Part shown: in pieces, positions 1-8,312 of the stretch
Numbering within the stretch: the first letter of the stretch is position 1
Layout: each line of letters opens with the position of its first letter
Position numbers and translations under genes: made by a program
The notes under the pieces: generated by a model
Seen by the model: only the letters and a program-made list of their open reading frames with translations
Databases searched by the model: none
Told to the model about the DNA's origin: nothing
Assembly: GCA_021732975.1 (NCBI GenBank)
Contig: JAKFWC010000021.1
Coordinates: 303,738-367,737, forward strand
Direction: 5' to 3'
Source: Planctomycetaceae bacterium
GTDB taxonomy: Bacteria; Planctomycetota; Planctomycetia; Planctomycetales; Planctomycetaceae
Length of the DNA stretch: 64,000 nt

Positions 1-110
1 CCAAACGATCTTGTCCGGAAGCAGGTCACGCACCGCGAATGACGGCTTCAGAAACTCACCACGGCAACTTGGGATTACGATCGTTTCTTTAGCCGTCGGT
101 GGATTGAGTG

Positions 111-186
111 TGTGCCACGGCCGTGTTGGCCGTGCAAAGTGGCAAAACACTCTGGAAAATCGCACGGCCGACGCGGCCGTGGCACA
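111..186. repeat. Palindromic intergenic element, GGCCGTG family, copy A
   Basis: The outer arms are TGTGCCACGGCCGTG and its near-complement, and they enclose an asymmetric centre of about 40 bases. The same centre occurs in reverse orientation at 5857-5934, so this is an oriented element of about 77 bp and not a simple palindrome. It lies just downstream of the minus-strand ATPase gene, where it could also act as a terminator. Bases 1-110 show no gene that can be supported. Confidence 0.8.
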
Positions 187-211
187 TGGTGTCGAATACC
201 TCAACGGACCG

Positions 212-1567
212 TTAGGCGTTGTTCGACAGCTCCGGCCGATCGTGTTCCAACGCCTGCTGGGTGAAAATCTCCGGCGGTAACTGTAGCCCGCAGGCCTGAA
301 AGCGCTTCAGGCAAAGAGGCAGATTGCCCGTCGCGCGGAACTTGCCGGCAGCCATCTGATTCGGACCAATCCCGGTTTGTTCAAAGACGAACAGATCCTG
401 CATGGTAATCGTGTCTCCGTCGAGACCGATGACTTCGGAGATCTGCATCACTTTACGGGCGCCGCCGCTCAATCGTTCGCAATGTACCACGATATCCACC
501 GCGGATGAAATCAGCCGTTGAACAAACCGCAATGGCAGATTGCTGCCGGCCATCCCGATCAGCATTTCGAGACGGCACATCGCATCGCGCGTATCGTTGG
601 CATGCACAGTCGACAGACTACCGTCATGACCCGTGGTCATTGACTGAATCATGTCGAACGTTTCCGAACCGCGGCATTCCCCCACGATGATACGATCGGG
701 ACGCATGCGGAGCGCGTTGCGGAGCAGGTCGCGGGCGGTAATCTCGCCGTTGCCTTCGACATTCGCCGGTCGAGTTTCCATGCGGCCGACGTGCGGTTGC
801 TGCAACTGAAGCTCCGCGGCATCCTCGATCGTGACAATACGCTCCGACTCGGGAATGAAGCCGGACAGAACATTCAGAAATGTGGTCTTCCCGCTGCCGG
901 TACCGCCGGAAATGATGACGTTCAGGCGGCAATGCACGCAGGCGCTCAGAAACGCGATCATTTCGCGCGTCGCCGACTGCTTGGCGACCAAATCTCCGGC
1001 GGTGAGCGGTCGGCTGCCAAAACGTCGAATGGAAACCAGCGCCCCGTCCAAAGCGAGCGGCCGGATCACGGCGTTCACGCGGCTGCCATCTTCCAACCGC
1101 GCATCCACCATCGGGCTGGATTCGTCCAAACGACGTCCCACCCGGCCGGCGATCCGCTGGATGATTTCCATCAAATGTTGTTCGTCGTGGAAGGCCACCG
1201 GAACTTGTTCCAGGCGGCCGCGTCGTTCGACGAAGATCGTCTTTGGGCCGTTGATCAGAATGTCGGTAATGGTTGGATCGCGCAGCAGCGGGTCGAGCGG
1301 TCCGAGGCCGAGCGTCTCATCGATGACTTCGTTCACCAGGCGGTCGCGCTCGTCCCGGGTGAGCAAATCCCCGCTGGTATCGCAGAGTTCTTCGATTCCC
1401 GCTCGCAGCTGATGACGGAGTTCGTAATCGTTCAACGAACGGACGCAGCTCAGGTCCATACCGACGATGAGACGCTGATGGACATCCTTCTTGAGCCGCG
1501 CGAACCAATCCTGGTTGTTGCGGTTGTATTTTGAGTCGGGAACGGCCGACATCGCCGGGGCATACAT
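212..1567 (-). CDS. cpaF: CpaF/TadA-type secretion ATPase
   Basis: This is a 451-residue hexameric ATPase of the type II/IV secretion superfamily, the cytoplasmic motor that powers Tad/Flp pilus assembly in its family. Visible motifs are Walker [10 protein letters not shown] (about 221-229), the acidic box VTIEDAAEL (about 245-253), Walker B IIVGECRG (about 293-300) and the His box [12 protein letters not shown] (about 313-324). The N-terminal domain (to about 180) has the usual [12 protein letters not shown] region. The start ATG is supported by an upstream GGAGAAG; a second Met at residue 6 is possible. Length is typical for CpaF. The rest of a tad locus (pilin, TadB/C, RcpA) is not visible, and the operon partners may lie beyond the left edge, since transcription runs leftward. 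Family assignment is firm; the pilus role is inferred. Confidence 0.93.
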   Translation of the reverse strand: MYAPAMSAVPDSKYNRNNQDWFARLKKDVHQRLIVGMDLSCVRSLNDYELRHQLRAGIEELCDTSGDLLTRDERDRLVNEVIDETLGLGPLDPLLRDPTITDILINGPKTIFVERRGRLEQVPVAFHDEQHLMEIIQRIAGRVGRRLDESSPMVDARLEDGSRVNAVIRPLALDGALVSIRRFGSRPLTAGDLVAKQSATREMIAFLSACVHCRLNVIISGGTGSGKTTFLNVLSGFIPESERIVTIEDAAELQLQQPHVGRMETRPANVEGNGEITARDLLRNALRMRPDRIIVGECRGSETFDMIQSMTTGHDGSLSTVHANDTRDAMCRLEMLIGMAGSNLPLRFVQRLISSAVDIVVHCERLSGGARKVMQISEVIGLDGDTITMQDLFVFEQTGIGPNQMAAGKFRATGNLPLCLKRFQACGLQLPPEIFTQQALEHDRPELSNNA

Positions 1568-2068
1568 TCAACGCTTCTCCGGAGGTGGGGCCTCCCGATG
1601 GAATCATCCACCGTACTCAGGTGATCGCTGTTGGAACCTTAGGCCACGTACCGCGGTCGTGTTGCGTTTTCGCAACGGAGTGCGGGATTGTTTCACTCGA
1701 ATGCGAGAAGTGTTCCTGACCACCAACGATTCCTCAAACAAAGTCGCTCGACTGATCTCGCTGATGTCGGGGGAGTGTCCCGGCAAACACCTCGTCAGGA
1801 CTGGGGGCTCAAGTCGATCGCAAACGAACGGCATCGTTTGGCGATGCGATGAAGCCCTGGAGTAGTCTGGGCACTCATCGCGGAGTGATTTCGGCGATTG
1901 CCCGCCGATCGCGTTTTCCTGGGTTCCAGTGGAATTCGGTTTGAACGTGAACTTTTTCGATTGCCGTCGCGTCTCGCCCGCTATAATTCGGCAATCCTAT
2001 CGAGCCGTTCCAGCGCTCCGGTGACAGTTCACGTCTCACAATCCCTTCTGTTCAGTGAGGACTCCACC
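1568..2068. promoter_or_regulatory. Gene-poor intergenic region with a sigma70-like promoter
   Basis: This stretch between two divergent genes has no coding region that I can support. A TATAAT box lies at 1982-1987 with TTGCCG at 1961-1966 (15-base gap), which would serve the small plus-strand gene at 2069. The region next to the ATPase gene provides only its ribosome binding site. No RNA family was recognised. Confidence 0.4.
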
Positions 2069-2299
2069 ATGTCTACTGCACTCACGTATTCAACCACCGA
2101 ATTACAAGACCTTGGTGACTGGTTTTCCACGGAATCCGAGGCCTTGTTCCAGGCAAAAGCCCGCCACATTGATGAGGAATCGAGAGTGCGGCTGCATGTT
2201 GCTGCGCAGGATGCGCGAAGAATTGCGGCGGACCTGCGCGGGTTCGCCACGGCTCACCAGGCCCTTCAAAATGAAGGGCTCCTCGACGATTCAATCTAA
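2069..2299 (+). CDS. Small acidic helical hypothetical protein
   Basis: A 76-residue soluble protein of unknown function. It is predicted to be almost all alpha-helical, with Glu/Gln/Ala-rich stretches and many Arg in the second half (VAAQDARRIAADLRG). There is no signal peptide and no membrane segment. The ATG at 2069 has AGTGAGG about nine bases upstream, and a TATAAT box lies about 85 bases upstream. The reading frame stays open further upstream, but that part has neither a ribosome site nor protein-like composition, so the short start is preferred. Alone in its transcription unit. Confidence 0.6.
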   Translation: MSTALTYSTTELQDLGDWFSTESEALFQAKARHIDEESRVRLHVAAQDARRIAADLRGFATAHQALQNEGLLDDSI

Positions 2300-2435
2300 A
2301 GGTGTTTTCAAAAAGGGTGGAGATGACTTGGGAGGGTGAAGTCCTGCGGAGCCGCGGATTGTGATCAACTGGTGATGCAATGGCCGGGGAACCTTGCTCT
2401 CCCCGTTCATCGCCGTCTCGCCGACGCAGGTTATC

Positions 2436-2936
2436 TTATGGCTTCAATGCGTCCAATCCGGCGGTGGCGATCTGAGCGTCTTCCGTGGACTTCACTCCCG
2501 AGACGCCAATCGCACCAATAATTTTCCCGCCGACGACAATCGGCAGTCCCCCTTCGATGGGTAAAGCACCGGGCAGGCTCAACACTTTCAAGTTCGCGCC
2601 CCCCATCCCGAGAACTTCCTCGAACGCTTTGGTAGGACGGCGGAAGTGGGCGGATGTTTTCGCCTTCTGCAGGGCGACTTCGACGCTGCCGAGTTGCGTG
2701 TTGTCGAGCCGTTGGAAAGCGACAAGGAAGCCGCTGCCGTCGACGACGGCGATTGCCACAGGCCAACTATTCTTCTTCGCCTCGACCTCCGCGGCCGCCA
2801 GGACTTTCTTGGCTTGCTCGAGCGTGATTGCTTCTCCGTAGGGCAGCGGGGTCTGTGCTTGCACAGTCGTTGTCGTTGACAGCAGCAGTCCGGCAAAAAC
2901 GGCTAGCGCAGAGAATCGCGAAGTCAGCCTGATCAT
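2436..2936 (-). CDS. GlcG/HbpS family secreted protein (DUF336)
   Basis: A 166-residue protein. A signal peptide (residues 1-27, ending VQAQ) is followed by one GlcG/HbpS domain. The domain is recognised by the pattern LEQAKKVLAAAEVEAKKNSW, then AVVDGSGFLVAFQRLDNT, and the Gly-rich PIEGGLPIVVGGKIIGAIGVSG near the C-terminus. Family members bind heme or corrinoids, or sit beside glycolate and diol genes. HbpS of Streptomyces is an extracellular heme-binding redox sensor. The signal peptide favours a periplasmic or surface role. No oxidase or sensor kinase is adjacent, so the ligand cannot be stated. It is probably monocistronic; the start ATG directly precedes the signal peptide. Confidence 0.85.
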   Translation of the reverse strand: MIRLTSRFSALAVFAGLLLSTTTTVQAQTPLPYGEAITLEQAKKVLAAAEVEAKKNSWPVAIAVVDGSGFLVAFQRLDNTQLGSVEVALQKAKTSAHFRRPTKAFEEVLGMGGANLKVLSLPGALPIEGGLPIVVGGKIIGAIGVSGVKSTEDAQIATAGLDALKP

Positions 2937-3057
2937 GAGGTCGATCCTACCGTGAGTGTTCAGTCATCATCGGCACACTGCCGATTTCCTCGCAAAGTCT
3001 GACATAAGCGAGCATGGTTTGCGACGCCGGTAGGAATGTCGCTTCCCGTCCACGCTG

Positions 3058-3786
3058 TCAGCCGTAAGTCGGCCGCTGGGGCCATCCGACTGGTGAGTCC
3101 TCAAAGTCTTCCTGACGACCGTACGGCGTTCGATCGAGCAGTGCGGACGAGTTCGTCAGGTTCTCACAGCCGCGCGCATACGTGGAGTACGTATGAAAGA
3201 CATCGTCCTCGATGCGGAAGAAGACGCTGAGGCCGTGGGCTTCACCTTGGAAGAACCACGGTTCGCCGTCTTTCCGCCGTTCGAGTTCGGCCTGGTCTTT
3301 ATAGTTGTACTGCAACGTCACCACGGCTTTATCGAGCGTCACGTGAAAGTCGTAATTGAAATCGGTGCCGAAGGATGAGAACCACGGACGATCCCAACCC
3401 CGCTCGGCTCGATACTTCAACAGCTTTTCCAATGGTGCCCGCGAGATCAGTACGAACGAGGTGTCGCGCTGGGCGAGCGTGCTTAGATCTCCCATCGCAT
3501 CGACGAGGCCCGTGCAACCCGGGCATCCCTTGTCCCAGTTCGGATCGAACATGAAGTGATAGACGATCAACTGGCGTCGCCCCTCGAACAAGTCCAGCAG
3601 GCGGACTTTCCCATTCGGTCCATCAAAGACGTAGTTTTTCTCGAGCTTCACCATCGGTAACCGGCGACGCATCGCGTTGACGGCGTCGGACTGCTTCGTG
3701 AGTTCCTTCTCGGCAGCAAGCAGTTGTTTTCGATCGGCGAGCCATTCGTTGCGCGAAACAATCGGCGGGTGGGGTAGGGGGTTCAT
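3058..3786 (-). CDS. DUF899 thioredoxin-fold protein
   Basis: A 242-residue cytoplasmic protein of the DUF899 family, a thioredoxin-like fold of unknown reaction. Family hallmarks are the N-terminal [25 protein letters not shown], the segment [25 protein letters not shown] with a CPGC pair (about 91-94), and [11 protein letters not shown] near the end. Its ATG overlaps the stop of the upstream membrane-protein gene in an ATGA arrangement (3783-3786), so the two are translationally coupled. The pair probably acts in redox or detoxification chemistry; that is inference from the CxxC motif. Confidence 0.85.
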   Translation of the reverse strand: MNPLPHPPIVSRNEWLADRKQLLAAEKELTKQSDAVNAMRRRLPMVKLEKNYVFDGPNGKVRLLDLFEGRRQLIVYHFMFDPNWDKGCPGCTGLVDAMGDLSTLAQRDTSFVLISRAPLEKLLKYRAERGWDRPWFSSFGTDFNYDFHVTLDKAVVTLQYNYKDQAELERRKDGEPWFFQGEAHGLSVFFRIEDDVFHTYSTYARGCENLTNSSALLDRTPYGRQEDFEDSPVGWPQRPTYG

Positions 3787-4124
3787 GTTTTAGTCTCGAC
3801 TATGGGGTGAAGTGGTTTACTGAATCGACTGATGTAACGGCGGACTTCGCAGATGGTGACGAATGCCAGCAACGCCACGCAGACGACGATGCCCGAACTG
3901 CGCAGAAGTCGGCCGGTGTTGATGGAGACTCCGACGCCCGTGATCAGGCTGATCGCCGCGATGAAGCACAGCGGACACTTTGGCATCACGGCCAGAACGA
4001 CACTCGGCAGAACCCACGCCATGAAGCGCATAAAACCCTTTGGGGGTGCCGTCGTTGCGGTTCGCCGACAGCAGAAATGTCTCTGCATGGCCGTGCTCGA
4101 TAAACGGTAGGTATGGGTCTTCAT
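3783..4124 (-). CDS. Small membrane protein with CPLC motif
   Basis: A 113-residue protein with two or three predicted membrane segments: one around [18 protein letters not shown], a second through [15 protein letters not shown], and a third around [24 protein letters not shown] motif lies between the first two and a Cys-Cys pair near the N-terminus. The arrangement resembles small metal or thiol membrane proteins such as MerC/MerT in outline, but similarity is not strong enough to name it. The start at 4124 is chosen because the upstream extension is unlike protein and because an AAAGAG site precedes this ATG. It is coupled to the DUF899 gene. Confidence 0.7.
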   Translation of the reverse strand: MKTHTYRLSSTAMQRHFCCRRTATTAPPKGFMRFMAWVLPSVVLAVMPKCPLCFIAAISLITGVGVSINTGRLLRSSGIVVCVALLAFVTICEVRRYISRFSKPLHPIVETKT

Positions 4125-4248
4125 GTCGGTCTCTTTATGAAGTAGTCGAACGAGTATTTTGCGAATCGACACCACGCCTGAAAATTTCTGCTTCTCAAGG
4201 AAGTGGGCGGATTCGATCAGCGCGAATGCGGGATTGTTCCTGTCGCTG

Positions 4249-4254
4249 TATAAT
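4249..4254 (+). promoter_or_regulatory. TATAAT -10 box upstream of yceI
   Basis: A perfect TATAAT lies about 47 bases before the GTG start of the YceI gene, in the divergent gap between 4124 and 4301. No good -35 hexamer is visible at the usual distance. Confidence 0.4.
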
Positions 4255-4300
4255 TGGGTCGGATCGAAAACTACCGCTTCCACACGAGATGGAGACAGAC

Positions 4301-4915
4301 GTGAAGCACTGGTCAATGGTCGCCCTCCTCGGCTCAAGCATTGTTGGCATGCTGATCGCATTGCCGGTTCATGCCGCAACTCCGGTGGCAGTCAACGCAG
4401 GGAAGGCCACCCTCTCCCCGGAAAACACCCGGTTGCAATTCGTCTGCGCACACTTGGGGGAAAAGCCCGATCCGCGAACGGGCACGTTCGCCAAATTCAC
4501 CGGCACGATGGAAGCCGATGTGGCGGCGAAGAGTCTTAAATCGCTCACGCTGGATTTCGATGTTAACTCTTTGGCTACGGAATTCGGCAAGCTCACCACG
4601 CATCTGAAGAGTCCCGATTTCTTCGATACCCGCGAACATCCCAAGGCGAGTTTCGTCAGCAAGAAAATCGCCCCGGGGACTGCCGCCGGCGAATCCCTGG
4701 TGACGGGCGATCTGACACTGCACGGCGTGACCAAGTCGATCACCGTGCCGGTCAAGACGGCGTTTGCCGAGAGTGGTATTACCCTCACTTCCGACTTCGC
4801 GATCGATCGCAGTGAATTCGGGATGAAGTACGGTCTCGACAAAGTGGATAAGAAGGTGTCGCTCACGGTCGTCATCGGGGAAAAGAACAAGGTCTTCGCC
4901 GAGGCCGGAAAGTAA
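4301..4915 (+). CDS. yceI: YceI-family periplasmic lipid-binding protein
   Basis: A 204-residue exported protein: signal peptide ending PVHAATP (about residue 25), then a single YceI lipocalin-like beta-barrel. Family signatures are the opening strand ENTRLQFVCAHLG, the KSPDFFDTREHPKASFVS motif, the GDLTLHGVTKSITVPV strand and the terminal DRSEFGMKYG. Members bind polyisoprenoids or amides in the periplasm. The GTG start at 4301 has GGAG six bases ahead. An ATG at 4289 in the same frame would add four residues but lies on top of the ribosome site. It is followed after eight bases by a membrane-protein gene, probably in the same operon. Confidence 0.87.
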   Translation: MKHWSMVALLGSSIVGMLIALPVHAATPVAVNAGKATLSPENTRLQFVCAHLGEKPDPRTGTFAKFTGTMEADVAAKSLKSLTLDFDVNSLATEFGKLTTHLKSPDFFDTREHPKASFVSKKIAPGTAAGESLVTGDLTLHGVTKSITVPVKTAFAESGITLTSDFAIDRSEFGMKYGLDKVDKKVSLTVVIGEKNKVFAEAGK

Positions 4916-4923
4916 GCGATAAC

Positions 4924-5823
4924 GTGTTCAGCCTCGACTTCATTCTGAAGGGGACCGTCGCGCCGGCAGTAGCGGCGTTTGTCGTCGCCCTGTTATTGAA
5001 GCGGGGTTCCGACGGTTCCCGAGGAGTTGGTGCCGTTGCGTATGCGGTGGGCCAAACTCTCGGAACCGTGTGGATGCTTTATGGCTCGGGCGATGGATTC
5101 CCCACGCGCAATCTGCACTGGGTTCCGTGGGTAGGTATCCTTGCCGCCGCGATTGGGCCCACCGCGGTTGCCATCGGATTAACCGCGCTCGAACGGTGGA
5201 TTCTCACGATTCTGGCCGCTACCGCTGCCGCGATTCTGCTGGTTCCACAATGGCCCGATTTGTGGCCGCCGCGTCTCATTTCAATCGCATTGTTTGTGCT
5301 GGTGGCGTTTAGCGTCCAACGGCTTGCCGATCGTTTGACACAACGGACCTCGCCGCGGTTGATTGCTCTGGCGATGGCAGGGACAGCGCTATTCGCTGCC
5401 ATGCTGATTACGGCCTCGTTCAGCCTCCGTGTGGGGGAAGCAGCCTTAATAACCGCCGCTGCGCTATCCGGAACGGCGGTCGCACTGATGATTTGGCCTG
5501 ATGAAATGGCGGTCCGAGGACTGTGCCTGCCGTATGTCCTCGCGGTCGGAGGCTGGTGTTACGTGACGGCGATCGAGCCGGTGCCCCCGCTCATCGCGCT
5601 CCTGTTTCTGCCGGCCGCGCTGTTAGTACTTTGGCTCGGCGCCGTCGGACCGGTATCACGATGGACGAGCCGTCCGAAGATCGCTGTGTCGGTGTTGCTC
5701 TTCCTGTTGACACTGGCTGGAATCGGTGCCTGGGCCTGGTTCAGCACCGAGCACGGCGAAGATGAATACGCATCTTCTCCTACTCGTGCATCCTCCATTG
5801 ACGATTTGCACTTTGGGAGATGA
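4924..5823 (+). CDS. Multi-pass integral membrane protein, unknown function
   Basis: A 299-residue hydrophobic protein with about eight or nine predicted membrane helices, rich in Ala, Leu, Val and Trp. It has no recognised transporter motif and no large soluble domain; the C-terminal tail of about 40 residues is polar. It starts eight bases after yceI and is probably co-transcribed. Planctomycete genomes contain many such orphans, and I cannot give a function. Confidence 0.7.
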   Translation: MFSLDFILKGTVAPAVAAFVVALLLKRGSDGSRGVGAVAYAVGQTLGTVWMLYGSGDGFPTRNLHWVPWVGILAAAIGPTAVAIGLTALERWILTILAATAAAILLVPQWPDLWPPRLISIALFVLVAFSVQRLADRLTQRTSPRLIALAMAGTALFAAMLITASFSLRVGEAALITAAALSGTAVALMIWPDEMAVRGLCLPYVLAVGGWCYVTAIEPVPPLIALLFLPAALLVLWLGAVGPVSRWTSRPKIAVSVLLFLLTLAGIGAWAWFSTEHGEDEYASSPTRASSIDDLHFGR

Positions 5824-5856
5824 TCGCTTAACAGCCTGTGGATGTAGTCCATTCTG

Positions 5857-5934
5857 TGTGCCACGGCCGTGTCGGCCGTGCGATTTCGCAGAGCGTTTTG
5901 CCACTTCGCACGGCCGACACGGCCGTGGCGCACA
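5857..5934. repeat. Palindromic intergenic element, GGCCGTG family, copy B
   Basis: Outer arms are TGTGCCACGGCCGTG and GGCCGTGGCGCACA, and the centre contains GAGCGTTTTGCCACTT. The centre matches the reverse complement of the copy at 111-186. It lies between the convergent membrane-protein gene and glgC, so it could terminate both. Confidence 0.85.
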
Positions 5935-5950
5935 ATCAATCCACACGCTG

Positions 5951-7243
5951 TTAACCGCAGGTGAGTACCCAGTTGTTGGGCAGCACGGCTTCTTTGGGAA
6001 CGACGGCTACGCCGTCGGCAATCACAACCGGATCGCACGTCCCCGTGTCGATTGGCGCGGCGAGCTTCACTTTCACGTTGCGACCGATGCGACAATTTTT
6101 GTCGATGATGGCTCCGTCGATGATGCTCCCCTCTCCGATGCCGATGTGCGGCATTCCCGAAGCGTCTTCAGAAGTCCGGTCCGCTTCCACCTGATAAAAA
6201 TCGGCCCCCATGATGATCGAATTGCGGATCGTCACATTTTTGCCAATTCGACACCGTAAACCGATGACTGAATTCTCAATGACGGTCCCTTCGCCAATCA
6301 CGCAGCCATCAGAAATCAGGCTTTGCCGGATCGTGGCCCCATCGCAGCGCGTCGGGGGTAACGAACGGGCATGCGTGAAGATCGGGCCGGAGGGATCTTC
6401 CAACTTGAAGGGGGCATCCGCACGGGCCAGCTCGAGATTGGCGTCAAAGAAGGAACGGACCGTACCAATATCCTCCCAATAGCCGTCGAAGAGGTGGACC
6501 TGCACTTTATGAGTGCGAATGGATGTCGGAAAAATCTCCTTGCCGAAATCGTGATAGTCCGTCTTCTCCAGCAGGTCGACGAGGACATCACGGCGGAAGA
6601 GATAGATCCCCATACTGGCCAGGCAATCGCGGCCTTTGCTGGGAATCCCGCGGGCATCAATCCACGAGGGTTCCGTACGGACAAGATCGATTTCCTGATC
6701 GGTCTTCGGTTTCTCCAGGAATCCCAGTACACGACCGGAATCGTCCAGCCGCATCAGTCCGAAGCCGTGGGCTTGCTGGCGCGTGACCGGCAAGGCCGCG
6801 ATCGTGACATCGGCCCCATCTCGGATATGCGTGGCCAACATGTCGCGATAGTCCATCCGATAGAGCTGATCCCCCGAAAGGATCAGAACGTATTCCACGT
6901 CTTTCTGTTGCAGGTACCGCAGGTTCTTCCGTACGGCGTCGGCGGTCCCCTGGTACCACGCTTCGCCTTCCATTGTCTGCTGCGCGGCCAGAATTTCGAC
7001 GAAGCCGCCGTCGAAACGATCGAATCGGTAGGTCTGACGGATGTGGCGATGCAAACTGACCGAGTTGAATTGCGTCAACAGATAGATGCGATTCATGCCA
7101 CTGTTGAGGCAGTTGGAAATGGGGATGTCGATGATGCGGTACTTCCCGGCGACGGGTACGGCCGGCTTCGACCGGTACTGCGTCAGCGGGAACAATCGGG
7201 TGCCTTTGCCCCCGCCCAGAATTACAGTCAGGATTTGCGACAT
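5951..7243 (-). CDS. glgC: Glucose-1-phosphate adenylyltransferase
   Basis: Makes ADP-glucose from glucose-1-phosphate and ATP, the committed step of bacterial glycogen synthesis. The 430-residue protein has the nucleotidyltransferase signature GGGKGTRLFPLT (about 10-21), then KPAVPVAGKYRIIDIPISNC and the sugar-binding ILSGDQLYRMDY. Left-handed beta-helix repeats of the C-terminal domain (about 300-430) include IGEGTVIENSVIG and RIGKNVTIRNSIIMGAD. Length is normal for the family. The ATG at 7243 is chosen because the conserved N-terminus starts there; the frame stays open upstream without homology. No glycogen synthase or branching enzyme is adjacent. A GH15-type glucan hydrolase lies 30 kb away. 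Confidence 0.95.
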   Translation of the reverse strand: MSQILTVILGGGKGTRLFPLTQYRSKPAVPVAGKYRIIDIPISNCLNSGMNRIYLLTQFNSVSLHRHIRQTYRFDRFDGGFVEILAAQQTMEGEAWYQGTADAVRKNLRYLQQKDVEYVLILSGDQLYRMDYRDMLATHIRDGADVTIAALPVTRQQAHGFGLMRLDDSGRVLGFLEKPKTDQEIDLVRTEPSWIDARGIPSKGRDCLASMGIYLFRRDVLVDLLEKTDYHDFGKEIFPTSIRTHKVQVHLFDGYWEDIGTVRSFFDANLELARADAPFKLEDPSGPIFTHARSLPPTRCDGATIRQSLISDGCVIGEGTVIENSVIGLRCRIGKNVTIRNSIIMGADFYQVEADRTSEDASGMPHIGIGEGSIIDGAIIDKNCRIGRNVKVKLAAPIDTGTCDPVVIADGVAVVPKEAVLPNNWVLTCG

Positions 7244-7469
7244 ACCGATTCTCACTGGTGTGGATGATGTGGGCTGAATCGCAGCACGGCAGGAACCTCG
7301 GGGGAGGTTCGACACCGCGTCACCGGGCGAGTATATCGGATCAACCACAAACTGTCGTACCCTGAAAGAGAGCCGATTGGGATCGAATCGCAACCCCCGC
7401 GAAGTCGTGCTAAACTTCATCATCAACCGGAATTCGCAGCGCTGTAACGTCCCAAAGGATTCCCGCAGG

Positions 7470-7985
7470 ATGTCCGAGGAAGAGTTCGACATTGTCGATA
7501 CCGCCGACAATGTCATCGGTCAGGCCCCGCGGTCGGTGGTGCATGCGTACCGCTGGCTCCATCGTGCGGTGCATATTTTTGTGTTCAACACCCGCGGGGA
7601 ACTACTGGTCCACAAACGGTCATCCACCAAGGACGAATGCCCGAGCCTGTACACCTCGTCGGCGTCGGGACATCTCAGTGCTGGGGAAGACTATGAACCG
7701 GCTGCGATTCGTGAATTACAGGAAGAATTGGGGTTGTTGTCGCCGTTGGAATGGCTGCAAAAATTCCCGGCCGGGGCGATGACCTCGTACGAATTCAGCG
7801 GACTTTACCGCACAACGACAGATGAGCCGCCGCAGTTTGATCCAGGCGAAATCGAATCCGGTGCGTTCTACAAATTGCCCGATGTCGCCGCGTGGGTTCA
7901 ACAGTCGCCCGAGGATTTCACGCCATGCTTTCGGACGTTGTTCGCCTGGTATTGGCAGACATATGGAGGTAATCCGAAGGCGTGA
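7470..7985 (+). CDS. Nudix hydrolase, isopentenyl-diphosphate isomerase-like
   Basis: A 171-residue Nudix protein. The Nudix box follows the G-x5-E-x7-REL-x-EELGL pattern at residues 67-89 (G67, E73, R81, E82, E85, E86). The N-terminus, FDIVDTADNVIGQAPRSVVH, and the HRAVHIFVFN strand are typical of the YfcD / IPP-isomerase-like subgroup, which often lacks true isomerase activity. It therefore probably hydrolyses a nucleotide- or phosphate-linked substrate, and the substrate is unknown. The start ATG at 7470 has AAAGGA about ten bases upstream. It is divergent from glgC. Confidence 0.85.
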   Translation: MSEEEFDIVDTADNVIGQAPRSVVHAYRWLHRAVHIFVFNTRGELLVHKRSSTKDECPSLYTSSASGHLSAGEDYEPAAIRELQEELGLLSPLEWLQKFPAGAMTSYEFSGLYRTTTDEPPQFDPGEIESGAFYKLPDVAAWVQQSPEDFTPCFRTLFAWYWQTYGGNPKA

Positions 7986-8044
7986 TCCGAACCGCATTTT
8001 CCAGGAAACTCGATGTGATCTGCGGACTGAATGCCCGTAGTGCC

Positions 8045-8072
8045 TTGACTTTGCGGCGTTGGCGGGAATACT
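8045..8072 (+). promoter_or_regulatory. Sigma70-like promoter of the SRP RNA gene
   Basis: TTGACT (8045-8050) is followed after 16 bases by AATACT (8067-8072). The predicted start of transcription falls at about 8079-8085, just ahead of the first paired base of the RNA at 8090. Confidence 0.5.
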
Positions 8073-8088
8073 GGTGATATGAAATTGG

Positions 8089-8207
8089 AGGGGTCGTGAG
8101 GCTACCTCTTTCTGCGGTGAGGTCGTGTGAACCGGGTCAGGTCTTAACAGAAGCAGCCCTAAGCATTTGGCTCTCAGGTGCGGACGGAGGTAGCTTCGCG
8201 GCCCCTT
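8089..8207 (+). ncRNA. ffs: 4.5S RNA of the signal recognition particle (small bacterial type)
   Basis: The Ffh-binding domain is directly visible: GGTCAGGTC at 8135-8143, then AGAAGCAGCC at 8149-8158, the conserved symmetric and asymmetric loop sequences of domain IV. The apical tetraloop would be UAAC closed by U-A, matching the URRC class and not the GGAA of E. coli. The ends pair: 8090-8108 (GGGGTCGTGAGGCTACCTC) with 8187-8205 (GAGGTAGCTTCGCGGCCCC), giving 19 pairs if G-U and one A-A mismatch are allowed. The total of about 116-119 nt fits the hairpin SRP RNA of Gram-negative bacteria. The RNA guides Ffh/FtsY targeting of membrane proteins. Confidence 0.88.
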
Positions 8208-8234
8208 TGGCATTGTCGCCACTTTCACTTTATT

Positions 8235-8304
8235 GTGTGGCACTGGCTCTGCCAGTGTGTGCGTTTCATCAAAGCCGAAAACACTGGCAGAGCCAGTGGC
8301 ACAC
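8235..8304. repeat. Palindromic element, CACTGGCTCTGCCAGTG family
   Basis: The arms GTGGCACTGGCTCTGCCAGTG and its complement (8282-8304) flank a centre of about 25 bases. Each arm is itself a small palindrome. A half copy occurs at 20773-20796. It lies between the SRP RNA and the convergent CDF gene. The rest of the 7986-8312 gap holds only the SRP RNA and its promoter. Confidence 0.8.
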
Positions 8305-8312
8305 AGAATCGG

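Noticed and set aside
1..110. A minus-strand frame (reads ...IPSCRGEFLKPSFAVRDLLPDKIVW) that looks somewhat protein-like at the left edge
   Set aside because: No ATG, GTG or TTG is in frame and it enters the repeat at 111. Too short to judge, so no gene is called.
791..1534. Long plus-strand open frames opposite the CpaF gene
   Set aside because: Antisense shadows typical of GC-rich DNA; the minus-strand frame has all ATPase motifs.
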